Part shown: positions 28,767 through 37,775 of the stretch, piece after piece
Layout: every line of letters starts with the position of its first letter
Position numbering within the stretch: the stretch's first letter is position 1
The notes under the pieces: model-generated
Databases searched by the model: none
What the model was told of the DNA's origin: nothing
The model's input: only the letters and a program-made list of their open reading frames with translations
Assembly (NCBI GenBank): GCA_030157545.1
Contig: JAOAUN010000057.1
Coordinates: 1 to 64,000 of the forward strand
Reading direction: 5' to 3'
Source of the DNA: Burkholderiaceae bacterium
GTDB lineage: Bacteria > Pseudomonadota > Gammaproteobacteria > Burkholderiales > Burkholderiaceae_D
Length of the DNA stretch: 64,000 nt
Made by a program: the position numbers and the translations under genes

Positions 28767-29705
28767 ATGAATAATCGATTCAAGATGTCAGCGATGGGCA
28801 GCGCACAAAAACTGACCCTGCAATTACAGTCTATGAGCAATGCATTCGCCATAGCGACCCAAGAGATTCGCTCTAACGCCCAGCAGGCATTGATGATGCT
28901 TGGCCTGGCTGCAATAGCAGCATTGGTGCTGATGTTCTTCAAGCCGGAACTGGCTGACGAACTCAAAGACTTGTCACCGTTTTCGGCTGATTATGGATAC
29001 GGAAGCGATACTAATGTGACGGCTTTTTCCGGCATGCTGGAATCGCCGCAACCGGCCGTGGATTCGTCAGAGGCGGTCATGAAGCCGGGTTCATCATTGC
29101 TGTCCAGACCAGCTTTCATTTTGCAATCGCTTGCAGCAGAAGCCATGCCTTCTGCAACGGCTAAAGAAGAGCAGCGTGTCAGCGCCTGGCTGGCGCGGCG
29201 CTACCGCATTGCCAGCAGCGCCAGCAAGATGCTGGTGGAAGCAGCTTATACATCTTCACATGAAGTGCGGATCGACCCTTTGCTGACCCTCGCGGTGATG
29301 GCTATCGAGTCACGCCTGAATCCGTTTGCTGAAAGCCCGGTCGGCGCGCAGGGCCTGATGCAAGTCATGGCGAAGGTTCATCACGACAAATTCCAGACTC
29401 ATGGCGGCGTCAAGGCGGCACTCAATCCGGTTGCCAACATTAAAGTCGGCGCACTGATTCTGAAAGACTATGTACGTCGTGGCGGTTCGGTCGAAGCTGG
29501 CCTGAAGCTATATGTAGGTGCAGGCAATATGGAAGGTGACGGCGGCTATGGCAACAAAGTGCTGGCCGAATACCAGCGCCTGCAAGATGTCGCTGCCGGC
29601 AAGCGCGTGCCGACTTTTACGGCCCCGGCTGCAGAGACTATCCATGAAGCCAAGGCCGAGCAGAAAGTACACAGCGTCAAAGAGAGTTCGGAAGAACCCG
29701 TCTGA
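28767..29705 (+). CDS. membrane-anchored lytic transglycosylase (SLT domain)
   Basis: 312 aa. A hydrophobic helix at about residues 46-62 (LMMLGLAAIAALVLMFF) is preceded by a 40-residue N-terminal segment, so it is an anchor rather than a cleavable signal peptide. The SLT goose-lysozyme-like domain spans about 165-275. The catalytic Glu is in AIESRLNPFAESPVGAQGLMQVM (Glu about 181, split motif), with a later AGNMEGDGGYGNKVL. These enzymes cleave murein to 1,6-anhydro-muropeptides. The ATG has AGGAGG 7 nt upstream. The untranslated region ahead is unusually long. Confidence 0.9.
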   Translation: MNNRFKMSAMGSAQKLTLQLQSMSNAFAIATQEIRSNAQQALMMLGLAAIAALVLMFFKPELADELKDLSPFSADYGYGSDTNVTAFSGMLESPQPAVDSSEAVMKPGSSLLSRPAFILQSLAAEAMPSATAKEEQRVSAWLARRYRIASSASKMLVEAAYTSSHEVRIDPLLTLAVMAIESRLNPFAESPVGAQGLMQVMAKVHHDKFQTHGGVKAALNPVANIKVGALILKDYVRRGGSVEAGLKLYVGAGNMEGDGGYGNKVLAEYQRLQDVAAGKRVPTFTAPAAETIHEAKAEQKVHSVKESSEEPV

Positions 29706-29719
29706 TCTGTTACCGAACC

Positions 29720-29748
29720 AAAAAAAGGAGCCGCTGGCTCCTTTTTTT
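29720..29748. terminator. bidirectional intrinsic terminator
   Basis: Seven A, a 6-bp stem (GGAGCC/GGCTCC, loop GCT) and seven T form a perfect symmetric terminator between the convergent transglycosylase and aminotransferase genes. It overlaps the aminotransferase stop codon region. Confidence 0.92.
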
Positions 29749-30943
29749 ATTGTTGCGGTTTTTGGAATTGGCGCGCGCTGAAATATTCTCGCAGCCGTCG
29801 AACCGCTTCTTCCAGGTTTGCCATCGATGTCGCATACGAGACTCTTATATAGTCGTGCGCCGTATGCGGCCCAAAATCCAGTCCAGGCACCAGCACCACG
29901 CCGGCCAGTTGCAAGATGTCGCGGGTCAGCGCATCGGCATCTTCGCCTTTCTTCAGCAGCGCACTGCAATCAGCGTACACATAAAACGCGCCGTCCGGCG
30001 AAACCGGCACTGTAAACCCAAGTTCGCGCAAGGCCGGAACGATAAAGTCGCGACGACGCCGAAACTCCGCCTTGCGCTCTTCAAAAATGGCAACAGCAGG
30101 TTCCGTGAAGCAGGCCAGCGCAGCCTGCTGGGCAATGGTCGAAGGACAGATGAAAAAATTCTGCGCCAGCTTTTCGACGGCCGGCACCATCGCCGGCGGC
30201 ACGACCATCCAACCCAGACGCCAGCCGGTCATGTTGAAGTATTTTGAAAAACTGTTGATGACAATAATGTCTTCGCCCAGCGACAGGGCAGTAAACGGTG
30301 GTGCGTCGTAGCTCAGCCCCTGATAGATCTCGTCGACGACCGTAAAGCCTTTGTTAGCGCGTACTAGCCCGACAATTGCAGCCAGTTCGTCAGGATCAAT
30401 CGAGGTGCCGGTGGGATTCGATGGCGAGGCCAGCAACACGCCACGGGTCGCGTCGCGCCAATGCGTGCGCACCATGTCGGCAGATAACTGGAAACGCTGG
30501 GACGGTCCACTGTCAACCAGCCGCGCGATGCCTTCGAAAGCAGCGACGAAGTGGCGATTACACGGATAACAAGGGTCAGGCATCAGCACTTCCGTGCCCG
30601 GCTCAACCAGCGTGGCACAAGCCAGCAGCAAGGCCGCCGAAGCACCGGCGGTAACGACAATGCGGTCCGGCGCGATATCGAGGCCGTAGACGGTCCGGTA
30701 ATGGGTGGATATCGCCAGACGCAGTTCAGGCAGGCCGTTAGCCGGGGTATAGCGGGTTTTACCGGAGGCCAGCGCATGGCTTGCAGCGTCCAGCACCGGC
30801 TGCGCCGCCGGAAAATCCGGCTCGCCTATACCCATATGAATAACCGAACGGCCGGCCTGCTCCAGCTCGGCGGCCATCTTGATCAATTCCATTACATGGA
30901 AAGGCGCTATCTGGGCCAGTCGGGATGCGAGCGGAAATTGCAC
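29747..30943 (-). CDS. class I PLP-dependent aminotransferase
   Basis: 398 aa of fold type I, aspartate/alanine aminotransferase-like. The PLP Lys lies in NSFSKYFNMTGWRLGW, with HMGIGEPDFPAAQPVLDA, SNPTGTSID and the C-terminal YIRVSYAT (substrate-carboxylate Arg). Substrate is not determined from sequence alone. It is the last gene on the minus strand after nusB, with 12 bp between them, so it is likely in the rib-nusB transcript. Confidence 0.92.
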   Translation of the reverse strand: MQFPLASRLAQIAPFHVMELIKMAAELEQAGRSVIHMGIGEPDFPAAQPVLDAASHALASGKTRYTPANGLPELRLAISTHYRTVYGLDIAPDRIVVTAGASAALLLACATLVEPGTEVLMPDPCYPCNRHFVAAFEGIARLVDSGPSQRFQLSADMVRTHWRDATRGVLLASPSNPTGTSIDPDELAAIVGLVRANKGFTVVDEIYQGLSYDAPPFTALSLGEDIIVINSFSKYFNMTGWRLGWMVVPPAMVPAVEKLAQNFFICPSTIAQQAALACFTEPAVAIFEERKAEFRRRRDFIVPALRELGFTVPVSPDGAFYVYADCSALLKKGEDADALTRDILQLAGVVLVPGLDFGPHTAHDYIRVSYATSMANLEEAVRRLREYFSARQFQKPQQ

Positions 30944-30955
30944 GACAGCTTAAGC

Positions 30956-31420
30956 TTAACGACCAGCGGCGATTTCAGTCGCGCGCAATGCGGCGGCCAG
31001 CTTGTCGAGCACACCGTTGACGTACTTGTGACCGTCAATGCCGCCAAAGGATTTGGTCAGCTCGACGGCTTCATTGATGACGACCTTGTATGGAATCTCT
31101 ATCAGGTTCTTGAGTTCGAAAGTACCAATCAATAGTACTGCATGCTCAATCGGCGACAGCTGATCTATCGAGCGGTCGATCAGCGGTGTAATCACTGCCC
31201 GCAATTCCTGAACTTCCCGGATAGCCCCGTGCAGCAAAATATCGAAATGGCCGGCATCAGCCTTGTCAAAACCGTGCGCATTGCGGATGTGGGCATCAAT
31301 CACGCCTGCATCCTCATGATTCAACAGCCACTGATAAATTCCCTGCAACGCAAACTCGCGCGCACGATGACGCGGGGTACGGCTTTTGCTGGGGTTGGCG
31401 TGTTCGGATTTCTGATTCAT
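30956..31420 (-). CDS. nusB: transcription antitermination factor NusB
   Basis: NusB pairs with NusE (S10) on boxA RNA during rRNA antitermination. The ATG at 31420 gives 154 aa with the all-helical family motifs [33 protein letters not shown] and [15 protein letters not shown], then the [11 protein letters not shown] ending. A longer ORF to 31504 would overlap ribH and is rejected. ribH ends 4 bp upstream (31425), the conserved ribH-nusB linkage. Confidence 0.96.
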   Translation of the reverse strand: MNQKSEHANPSKSRTPRHRAREFALQGIYQWLLNHEDAGVIDAHIRNAHGFDKADAGHFDILLHGAIREVQELRAVITPLIDRSIDQLSPIEHAVLLIGTFELKNLIEIPYKVVINEAVELTKSFGGIDGHKYVNGVLDKLAAALRATEIAAGR

Positions 31421-31424
31421 TAAC

Positions 31425-31910
31425 TTATTCTTCCTCGGCCGACTCGGCCAGTTCTTCCATCGCACTGGCAAGGTTGGCCATCTCGATAGCCACACGGGCA
31501 GCATCAGCGCCCTTCTCTGCCATACGCACTTCAGCCTGCTCGTCTGTTTCCGTCGTCAGCACGGCATTTGCAATAGGAATGCCGAAATCAAGACCAACGC
31601 GGGTAATGCCGGCGCCCGACTCGTTCGACACCAGCTCAAAATGATAGGTCTCGCCGCGAATAACAGCGCCCAATGCGATCAGGGCATCGAACTGCGCGGT
31701 CTCGGCCATTTTTTGCAGTGCCAGCGGAATTTCAAGCGCGCCCGGCACCGTCACATGCAGCACGTCTTCATCCTCAACACCCAGATGCTTCAATTCGGCC
31801 AGACAGGCTGACACCAGACCATGGCAAATATCTTCATTGAAACGGGCCTGCACGATCCCGACGCGCACACCGCGTCCCTCGAGATCAGGTTCATAAGTAC
31901 CGACGGTCAT
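31425..31910 (-). CDS. ribH: 6,7-dimethyl-8-ribityllumazine synthase
   Basis: RibH condenses the pyrimidine intermediate with dihydroxybutanone phosphate to give lumazine, the penultimate step of riboflavin synthesis. At 161 aa it has [22 protein letters not shown], the phosphate-binding [12 protein letters not shown] (catalytic His) and [13 protein letters not shown]. The C-terminal tail is acidic (AEESAEEE-like). It lies between ribB(A) and nusB in one transcript. Confidence 0.97.
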   Translation of the reverse strand: MTVGTYEPDLEGRGVRVGIVQARFNEDICHGLVSACLAELKHLGVEDEDVLHVTVPGALEIPLALQKMAETAQFDALIALGAVIRGETYHFELVSNESGAGITRVGLDFGIPIANAVLTTETDEQAEVRMAEKGADAARVAIEMANLASAMEELAESAEEE

Positions 31911-31923
31911 ATTGCCTCCTGCT

Positions 31924-33036
31924 TCAGTTGTTCGGACTTGCCTGATAACCGACGACTTCGAGATCGAATCCCGTCATCGAGGGCATCTTGCGCGGATTGG
32001 CCAGCAATTTCATTTTGCCCACGCCCAGATCGCGCAATATCTGCGCGCCTATGCCGTACGTGCGCAAGTCCATCCGTGCTGCGCGCGGCGGCAGCGTCGG
32101 CTCGGCATTCGACAAGGCGCTGAACTGCGCAAACATCTGCTCGGCAGATTCTTCGCAGTTGAGCAGCACAATCACGCCGCGCTCGCCGGCCTTGATGGCC
32201 GCCATGGCCGACGCCATGTTCCATGAGTGCGTTGTCGCTTTTGTTTCAAGCAAGTCCAGTATCGATACCGGCTGGTGCACGCGCACCATGGTCTCCAGAT
32301 CCGGCGAGATTGAGCCATGCACCAGCGCCAGATGAGCGCCGCTGCTCGGTTTGTCGCGATAGGCAATCGCGCGGAATTCGCCGTGCGAGGTCTGCATCAC
32401 ACGCTCGGCGATGCGTTCGACAATGCTCTCGTTCTGGCCGCGGTAATGGATCAGGTCGGCGATGGTGCCGATTTTAAGATTGTGTTCGCGTGCAAATTCA
32501 ATCAAGTCCGGCAGACGCGCCATGGTGCCGTCGTCTTTCAGGATTTCGCAAATCACCGAAGCCGGCGTCAGGCCGGCTAGATCGGTGAGGTCGCAACCGG
32601 CTTCGGTATGGCCGGCGCGCATCAGCACACCACCACGCTGCGCACGCAGCGGAAAAATATGGCCGGGCTGCACGATGTCGCTTGGCTTCGCATGACGGGC
32701 AACGGCCACTTCAATGGTGCGCGAGCGGTCAGCTGCCGAAATGCCGGTCGTCACACCTTCGGCTGCTTCGATAGAAACAGTGAAATTGGTGCCGTAAGCG
32801 GTGCCATTGCGGCTCGTCATCATCGGCAGATTGAGCTGTTCGCAACGTTCTTCCGTCAGCGTCAGGCAGATCAGGCCGCGACCGTATTTGGCCATGAAGT
32901 TAATGGCTTCCGGCGTAACGAACTCGGCTGCCAGCACCAGATCGCCCTCGTTTTCGCGGTCTTCCTCATCAACGAGGATGACCATCCGACCGGCGCGCAG
33001 CTCGGCAATGATTTCTTTTGTGCTTGATATTGACAT
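31924..33036 (-). CDS. ribB: 3,4-dihydroxy-2-butanone-4-phosphate synthase with degenerate GTP cyclohydrolase II domain
   Basis: 370 aa. The N-terminal domain (about 1-200) is a complete Rib[18 protein letters not shown] with acidic metal ligands, [16 protein letters not shown] and [17 protein letters not shown]. The C-terminal domain is RibA-like and keeps the ending [19 protein letters not shown]. It lacks the GTP cyclohydrolase II zinc Cys cluster: where active RibA has C-x-GD and CDC after RVH, this protein reads [15 protein letters not shown]. It therefore probably makes only dihydroxybutanone phosphate (RibBX-type), and a separate RibA is expected elsewhere. It sits 14 bp before ribH. 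Confidence 0.93.
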   Translation of the reverse strand: MSISSTKEIIAELRAGRMVILVDEEDRENEGDLVLAAEFVTPEAINFMAKYGRGLICLTLTEERCEQLNLPMMTSRNGTAYGTNFTVSIEAAEGVTTGISAADRSRTIEVAVARHAKPSDIVQPGHIFPLRAQRGGVLMRAGHTEAGCDLTDLAGLTPASVICEILKDDGTMARLPDLIEFAREHNLKIGTIADLIHYRGQNESIVERIAERVMQTSHGEFRAIAYRDKPSSGAHLALVHGSISPDLETMVRVHQPVSILDLLETKATTHSWNMASAMAAIKAGERGVIVLLNCEESAEQMFAQFSALSNAEPTLPPRAARMDLRTYGIGAQILRDLGVGKMKLLANPRKMPSMTGFDLEVVGYQASPNN

Positions 33037-33112
33037 GGTTGAATCCAGAATAACCCGCTATTTTAATGGATTTATCATGACGTCCGACTGCTTAAATAAA
33101 AGGAATGTCGTG

Positions 33113-33748
33113 CTAATTTGACATTTTTGACGGCGCTGCCGTCACGCTCAACATCCGCTCCACATAGCGTGCAATCAAATCAATCTCCAGATTCACCCGG
33201 CTGCCTGCCTTCAGATGCTTCAGCGTCGTCGCTTCTATCGTATGCGGAATCAGGTTAATCGACACTGCGCAACCTGCATCGCTGTCGCTCACGCTATTAA
33301 TCGTTAGCGACACGCCATTGACCACCACCGAGCCTTTGTAAGCCAGATACCGTGCCAGCGACTGCGGTGCCAGAATCACCAGCTCCCACGATTCACCGAC
33401 CGGCTCGAAGCGTTGCACACTGCCCAGACCGTCAACATGCCCCGACACCAGATGCCCGCCCAGACGTTCGGCCAGCGTCAGCGCCTTTTCCAGATTGACT
33501 TCACCCGGCGCATCCAGCCCGACTGTGCAATTGAGACTCTCGCGTGAAACATCCACAGTAAAGCTGATGTCCGTTTTTTGCGTGACCGTCATGCAGGCAC
33601 CATTGAGCGCGATGGAGTCGCCAATGGCGACATCGGCCAGCGGCAAGCCGCCGGCGGCGACTGTCAGGCGGACGCCGGCGTTGCTGTCCGTGCCCAGTGG
33701 TGTAAGGGTAGTAATGCGGCCAACTGCCGCGACGATGCCGGTAAACAT
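33113..33748 (-). CDS. ribE: riboflavin synthase alpha chain
   Basis: RibE dismutates two lumazine molecules to riboflavin. The 211-aa protein shows two tandem lumazine-binding barrels: [12 protein letters not shown] and [11 protein letters not shown] in the first (about 1-95), GHVDGLGSV and [11 protein letters not shown] in the second (about 97-200). It is transcribed with ribB(A), 76 bp away, and upstream ribD. No FMN riboswitch is visible ahead of it. Confidence 0.97.
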   Translation of the reverse strand: MFTGIVAAVGRITTLTPLGTDSNAGVRLTVAAGGLPLADVAIGDSIALNGACMTVTQKTDISFTVDVSRESLNCTVGLDAPGEVNLEKALTLAERLGGHLVSGHVDGLGSVQRFEPVGESWELVILAPQSLARYLAYKGSVVVNGVSLTINSVSDSDAGCAVSINLIPHTIEATTLKHLKAGSRVNLEIDLIARYVERMLSVTAAPSKMSN

Positions 33749-33805
33749 AATGAATCTTTCAAGTTAAAAATGATTATTGAGAGCGTTTAACAAAATAACT
33801 ACCAG

Positions 33806-33841
33806 CGTCGTCCCAGCGAAAGCTGGGACCCAGTGACTTTC
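33806..33841. repeat. palindromic REP-like element between ribE and ribD
   Basis: GTCCCAGC (33810-33817) and GCTGGGAC (33822-33829) form an 8-bp stem with loop GAAA, flanked by CGTC and CCAGTGACTTT as in the other copies. The 156-bp ribE-ribD gap holds no gene. Confidence 0.85.
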
Positions 33842-33904
33842 ATTTTGTGCAACCAGACGCCGCTGGGATGACGGTCAGAAATCAGCGCCTTTTTGTTAGA
33901 AGTT

Positions 33905-35002
33905 CTAAGGATGAATCAGGCGCGCCAGTATGCGCAAATCCGGGCCAATCTGCCTGACGTCATGGAACGCCAGCTGCAAACGCCCTGACAAATCATCGAG
34001 CGCTGGCAGGTTGAACATGCCCTGGGCCTGTCCCAGCAAGCTCGGTGCAAGGTAGAGCAAGAGCTCGTCGACGCAGCCGGCACGCAGCAAGGAACCGTTT
34101 AGCTTGAAGCCGGCCTCGACATGTAATTCATTAATGTCGCGGCGACCCAACTCGCGCATCAGTTCAGCCAGATCAAGCTTGCCAGTGGCGTTTGGCAGCA
34201 CGATCACTTCGGCACCGCGCTCGCGCAGACGCGCTGCACGTTCGGGATCGTCCTGCGCTGCGACTATCCAGGTGCCGCCGCCCTGCACTATTTTTGCATC
34301 CGGACTGATCTGCAGTTTACTGTCGACCACGATGCGGCGCGGTTGGCGCGGGGTTGCGACCGCACGTACATTGAGTTGTGGATCATCCTGCTGCACCGTA
34401 CCAATGCCGGTCAGAATGGCGCAGGATTGCGCACGCCATGCATGGCCGTCATCACGCGCCGCTGCCGCTGTAATCCACTGGCTGGTACCGTTGAGCAGTG
34501 CAGTGCCGCCATCAAGACTGGCGGCGACTTTCATGCGCACCCAAGGCCGCCCGCGCTCTATGCGCGAGAAAAACCCGATATTCATTTCGCGAGCTTCCTG
34601 CTCCAGTATGCCTGTAGTGACGGCAATGCCGGCCTCGCGCAGTCTGGCCAGCCCCTGACCGGCGACCAGCGGATTCGGATCGCCAATCGCGGCGACAACC
34701 CGGCCCACACCAGCCTTGATGAGCGCATCGGCACAAGGCGGCGTTCGACCATGATGACTGCAAGGCTCCAGCGTCACATAGACGGTGGCGCCGCGTACAT
34801 CGATGCCGCGGCTGGCAGCGTCTTGCAAGGCCGATGCTTCAGCATGCGCCGAGCCTGCAGGCTGTGTGTGCCCCACTGCCAGTACATGACCGTCGCGCGC
34901 AATCACGCAACCCACCCGCGGGTTGGGCGTGGTGATGTAGAGACCTTTGGCTGCCTGTTGCAGGGCTAAGCGCATGGCATCGATGTCGTTGGCAGTCTGC
35001 AC
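33905..35002 (-). CDS. ribD: bifunctional diaminohydroxyphosphoribosylaminopyrimidine deaminase / reductase
   Basis: RibD carries out the second and third steps after GTP cyclohydrolase in riboflavin synthesis. The 365-aa protein has an N-terminal cytidine-deaminase-like zinc domain (HAEASAL and PCSHHGRTPPC with the zinc ligands, about 48-90) and a C-terminal NADPH reductase domain (about 145-360, with RPWVRMKVAASLDG and LHVEAGFKLNGSLL). It is the first gene of the minus-strand rib cluster, separated from ribE by a REP-like repeat. Confidence 0.97.
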   Translation of the reverse strand: MQTANDIDAMRLALQQAAKGLYITTPNPRVGCVIARDGHVLAVGHTQPAGSAHAEASALQDAASRGIDVRGATVYVTLEPCSHHGRTPPCADALIKAGVGRVVAAIGDPNPLVAGQGLARLREAGIAVTTGILEQEAREMNIGFFSRIERGRPWVRMKVAASLDGGTALLNGTSQWITAAAARDDGHAWRAQSCAILTGIGTVQQDDPQLNVRAVATPRQPRRIVVDSKLQISPDAKIVQGGGTWIVAAQDDPERAARLRERGAEVIVLPNATGKLDLAELMRELGRRDINELHVEAGFKLNGSLLRAGCVDELLLYLAPSLLGQAQGMFNLPALDDLSGRLQLAFHDVRQIGPDLRILARLIHP

Positions 35003-35051
35003 GAAAATTTTTTAATTGATAAACAATGGTTAAACAATGAATGTCGCCATT

Positions 35052-35582
35052 CTAGCAAGCCGTTCCACTCTTGACGGGATCGCAGACGCGAACTCTGCCC
35101 AAAAATCCAATTACGATTTTGCGCTGCTTTGCGCCGACTGAAAGAACGAAGGAGCCGAACTGTGGCACCGAGCTGCTGGCGGCACTGCGCGGCCGCCCGC
35201 TGGGATCGAACGCGACATAGGTTTTCGAGCCGTCGCGCAGGCTGGCGACTATACGCAAGCGCTCCGGCAGATCCGGACTGCGATGCAAGACGACTTCATC
35301 AGCATCGGCCTGCTGGTTATTGTTGGATTCAATCAGCACCAGCCAACCGCGACTCCAGTCATGCGCAACTGCAGGAACCAGGTCGATACGTACACCGCGC
35401 TTGATTGCTTCCGAGCGTGCAAGCAGGATTGCCGAACGAAATTCGCTGGTCGCAGATTCGACTTTGAAATGGTTAAGCAAATCGCGGAAAACGGGTAAGG
35501 CCAAGGCTGTCAGCAAGCCAATGATAACAATGCTGACCAGCAGTTCGATCACGCTCATTGCTGCAATGTGACTGCGCTTCAC
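35052..35582 (-). CDS. fimT: type IV pilus minor pilin FimT/GspH-like
   Basis: The 176-aa prepilin starts at GTG 35582, which overlaps the pilX stop by 4 nt (GTGA) and gives the short leader MKRSHIAA before MSVIELLVSIVIIGLLTAL. The mature N-terminus therefore has Glu5 and a hydrophobic helix as in pilins, but with Ala rather than Gly at -1. The remainder matches the GspH/FimT fold (SATSEFRSAILLARSEAIKR, FDPSGRP). Two Cys near the C-terminus (VCD...TAC) could form a disulphide. It is the last gene of the pilV-pilW-pilX-fimT run. Confidence 0.88.
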   Translation of the reverse strand: MKRSHIAAMSVIELLVSIVIIGLLTALALPVFRDLLNHFKVESATSEFRSAILLARSEAIKRGVRIDLVPAVAHDWSRGWLVLIESNNNQQADADEVVLHRSPDLPERLRIVASLRDGSKTYVAFDPSGRPRSAASSSVPQFGSFVLSVGAKQRKIVIGFLGRVRVCDPVKSGTAC

Positions 35583-36100
35583 GGCGACAGCATTTCGCGC
35601 CAGGCCAGACGCCCCTGCCAGGGATTGATACAAGCCGCACAAGATGATTTTAAAAAATCCGACTGCAACACGACCTGCGTTGTTATTCGGGAGCCAACAC
35701 CAACGGCTGTAATGCGATAGAAATAGCGCACGTTGCTGTCGCCCTGATGCGCCAACGGCAGCATGCTGAACGCATACGTTGGCAACTGCGCCGCTTGCAT
35801 GCGGCTCCCTGAAGCAAAGTAATTTCCCGTCACGCTGCCATAGGCAAGTGCAGGCTGGCTAATGTCCATACTTGCATCCCGCGTCTGCAAAATATCCTGC
35901 TCTGCGTCCATTAATGCCGCCTCTGCCGCTTGCATTGCCAGCTGACGGTCAATCGCGTTTGTGCCGGCAGCAGCCGACTCGCGCACGATCTGTTGCGCTG
36001 CCAATCCCAGCAACAGCACCGTCATCAGGATTAGTACGCAAGAAATCAGCGCAAAGCCGGCAACCGTTGCCCGCTTTCTGCTGTCATTGCAAAAGCTCAC
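35579..36100 (-). CDS. pilX: type IV pilus assembly protein PilX-like
   Basis: 173 aa. A short basic leader (MSFCNDSRKRATVAG) is followed by a hydrophobic helix FALISCVLILMTVLLLGLAA and then QQIVRESAAAGTNAIDRQLAMQAAEAALMDAEQDI in two blocks, the PilX N-terminal pattern. As is common in PilX proteins, the Glu5 of other pilins is absent (Ser here). It initiates pilus assembly as a minor pilin at the inner membrane. It overlaps pilW and fimT by 4 nt at each end. Confidence 0.87.
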   Translation of the reverse strand: MSFCNDSRKRATVAGFALISCVLILMTVLLLGLAAQQIVRESAAAGTNAIDRQLAMQAAEAALMDAEQDILQTRDASMDISQPALAYGSVTGNYFASGSRMQAAQLPTYAFSMLPLAHQGDSNVRYFYRITAVGVGSRITTQVVLQSDFLKSSCAACINPWQGRLAWREMLSP

Positions 36101-36933
36101 GGTTCCAATCCTTTCGCTGGCAGCGTATTACGCAAATAAATAGTCGATTGCGCTATCAATCGTGGCCAATGCCGTGTGTTGGCAGGCAAGCTGTCACGCT
36201 TGATACGCGTGCCCTTATCTGCAGTCGCTTCATACGCTGTGCCAAACAGCGCAAAGTAATCGGGCTGGTCTGGATTGACACTGCCAGTACCGCGCTCCGC
36301 ACGCAGCAAAAAGGCAATACGCAGCGCAACTACCTGATCCCATAAAGACTGCGCCTTCGTGCTGGTCGCATTCAGATATTGATTCACGATGCCGTCCGAA
36401 TCGGTATCGACGCCATACAAAACCTGAAAAGATTCAACGCCAGCCACCAGCGCTTGTGAATTCCAGTCTTTGTTGCCCCGGTATTTGCAGCGCAGTTCCG
36501 GCTCACCTTCCTCATTTTTGGCAACATAAAAAATGCTCCAGCCTTGGTCAGGCAGCTTGCTGTCAACAGCAAATCCTGCACAGTTGATGACATTGCCATC
36601 TGCGATCAGGCCGGAGCCGGCAAAATGCAGCGTCAGTTCATCACTGCCGTTTACACTGCTACTTCCGCCGCTATTGTCCTCGCCCTCGATGGCAAACAGC
36701 TTGGGCGGCTGATGCGCCAGCGAATGATCGACATAGGACAACTGAAGCAAGGCACGCGTGACGACATTGATGGCATAGCGACCGTTCTCCTGCAATATGG
36801 CAATCTGCTGCTGCGAAACGAATGCAGCGTTTGCAGATTGCAGCATGCTGATAGCTGCCAGCACCGCGCAAGCGGACAGGCTTGCAGCCAGCATGCATTC
36901 AATCAAACTGCTGCCGCAAACGCCGCACCTCAA
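36097..36933 (-). CDS. pilW: type IV pilus assembly protein PilW-like
   Basis: 278 aa. The prepilin leader MRCGVCG is followed by SSLIECMLAASLSACAVLAAI, giving Gly at -1 and Glu at +5 after cleavage. The downstream region includes QQIAILQENGRYAINVVTRAL, typical of PilW, and a C-terminal domain with several Cys. Overlaps of 4 nt with pilV and pilX indicate one translationally coupled operon. Confidence 0.88.
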   Translation of the reverse strand: MRCGVCGSSLIECMLAASLSACAVLAAISMLQSANAAFVSQQQIAILQENGRYAINVVTRALLQLSYVDHSLAHQPPKLFAIEGEDNSGGSSSVNGSDELTLHFAGSGLIADGNVINCAGFAVDSKLPDQGWSIFYVAKNEEGEPELRCKYRGNKDWNSQALVAGVESFQVLYGVDTDSDGIVNQYLNATSTKAQSLWDQVVALRIAFLLRAERGTGSVNPDQPDYFALFGTAYEATADKGTRIKRDSLPANTRHWPRLIAQSTIYLRNTLPAKGLEP

Positions 36934-37433
36934 GGCGGCACCGGGCCGACGGTAATTGCCAGCGCAGGCAGGAAATTATCTGACTGCGCTGGCAAAGGCC
37001 AGCCTATCCTGATGATGAGCGGCGCGGTCAATGCATTAGCAGCAGCGCAATCCCAGTCCGCTAACGGTCGATGCTCGCTGCGGCACACGCTGATGCGCGC
37101 AGCGGGTGCAATGCGAAGCACACGTTGCCGCCATTCGTACCAGTCAGAGCGTGCCAACTGTTGCGGCGTACAATTTTGCTTGTAGCAAGCGGTGACCGCC
37201 GACGTGCCCTGCTCGTTGATGACAGCCAGTAGCAACGTAGCTGGCCTGCTGGCCCGTATCCATTCAGCCAGCTCGACTGCAAGTTGCTGAACATGTTCAT
37301 GCACGATAGCCTGACGCATAGCGTAAATGGTGGCTGCCTGCAGCCGGGCGAAACTGATCATGGCCACAGCCAGAATTGCTATCGCAATCAACACTTCCAG
37401 CAATGAATAAGCGGCTGCAGACTTGATATGCAT
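36930..37433 (-). CDS. pilV: type IV pilus modification/minor pilin PilV-like
   Basis: 167 aa from the ATG at 37433 (AAGGTG upstream); a longer ORF to 37493 lacks support. The leader MHIKSAAA precedes YSLLEVLIAIAILAVAMISFARLQ, so Ala, not Gly, is at -1 while Glu5 is kept. It is the first gene of the minor pilin operon. No pilY1 or pilE follows, so the set is incomplete relative to the usual fimT-pilV-pilW-pilX-pilY1-pilE order. Confidence 0.87.
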   Translation of the reverse strand: MHIKSAAAYSLLEVLIAIAILAVAMISFARLQAATIYAMRQAIVHEHVQQLAVELAEWIRASRPATLLLAVINEQGTSAVTACYKQNCTPQQLARSDWYEWRQRVLRIAPAARISVCRSEHRPLADWDCAAANALTAPLIIRIGWPLPAQSDNFLPALAITVGPVPP

Positions 37434-37688
37434 CTGTGCACCTTTTCGAATAGTCGTCAAGATGCTGGGCAATGGCCGTATTGATCGCAGCAATCGTTAA
37501 GATGACGCTAACAATTGAGCCCAATCGCCAGTGGATTTAAATACGAATGCCGCTAATTGGAAATTAAAAAGGTGGTGCGGCGATAGCCGCATTCATTGAA
37601 AAACTGACAAAGCGTCTGATTGAAAATGCAGGTTATTTTCCAGAAATGTGAGTAGTAGCGGTACGCGATATTCATTTTTTCATAAAAA

Positions 37689-37713
37689 AAAGACACTGGG
37701 TTCCAGCGTCTTT
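37689..37713. terminator. REP-like palindrome downstream of nrdR
   Basis: AAAGACACTGG and CCAGCGTCTTT form an 11-bp inverted repeat with one mismatch and loop GTT. It is preceded by eight A, so on the minus strand it is followed by T and can terminate glyA-nrdR transcription. It is the same family as the other palindromic repeats. The remaining 250 bp up to pilV hold only a small GCGGC/GCCGC hairpin and no gene. Confidence 0.7.
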
Positions 37714-37775
37714 CGCTCATCAAGAAAAAATTTGTGAATTAAAACAGTGCCTCAGAAGACACAGCTCAGCAGACC

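Noticed and set aside
31924..33036. Frameshift or assembly error explaining the missing RibA cysteines
   Set aside because: The frame is open through the whole domain and the downstream RibA-like ending is intact, so the site is degenerate rather than shifted.
33037..35051. FMN (RFN) riboswitch for the rib genes
   Set aside because: No RFN-type conserved elements were seen in the ribD, ribE or ribB leaders; the only structure is a REP-like palindrome.
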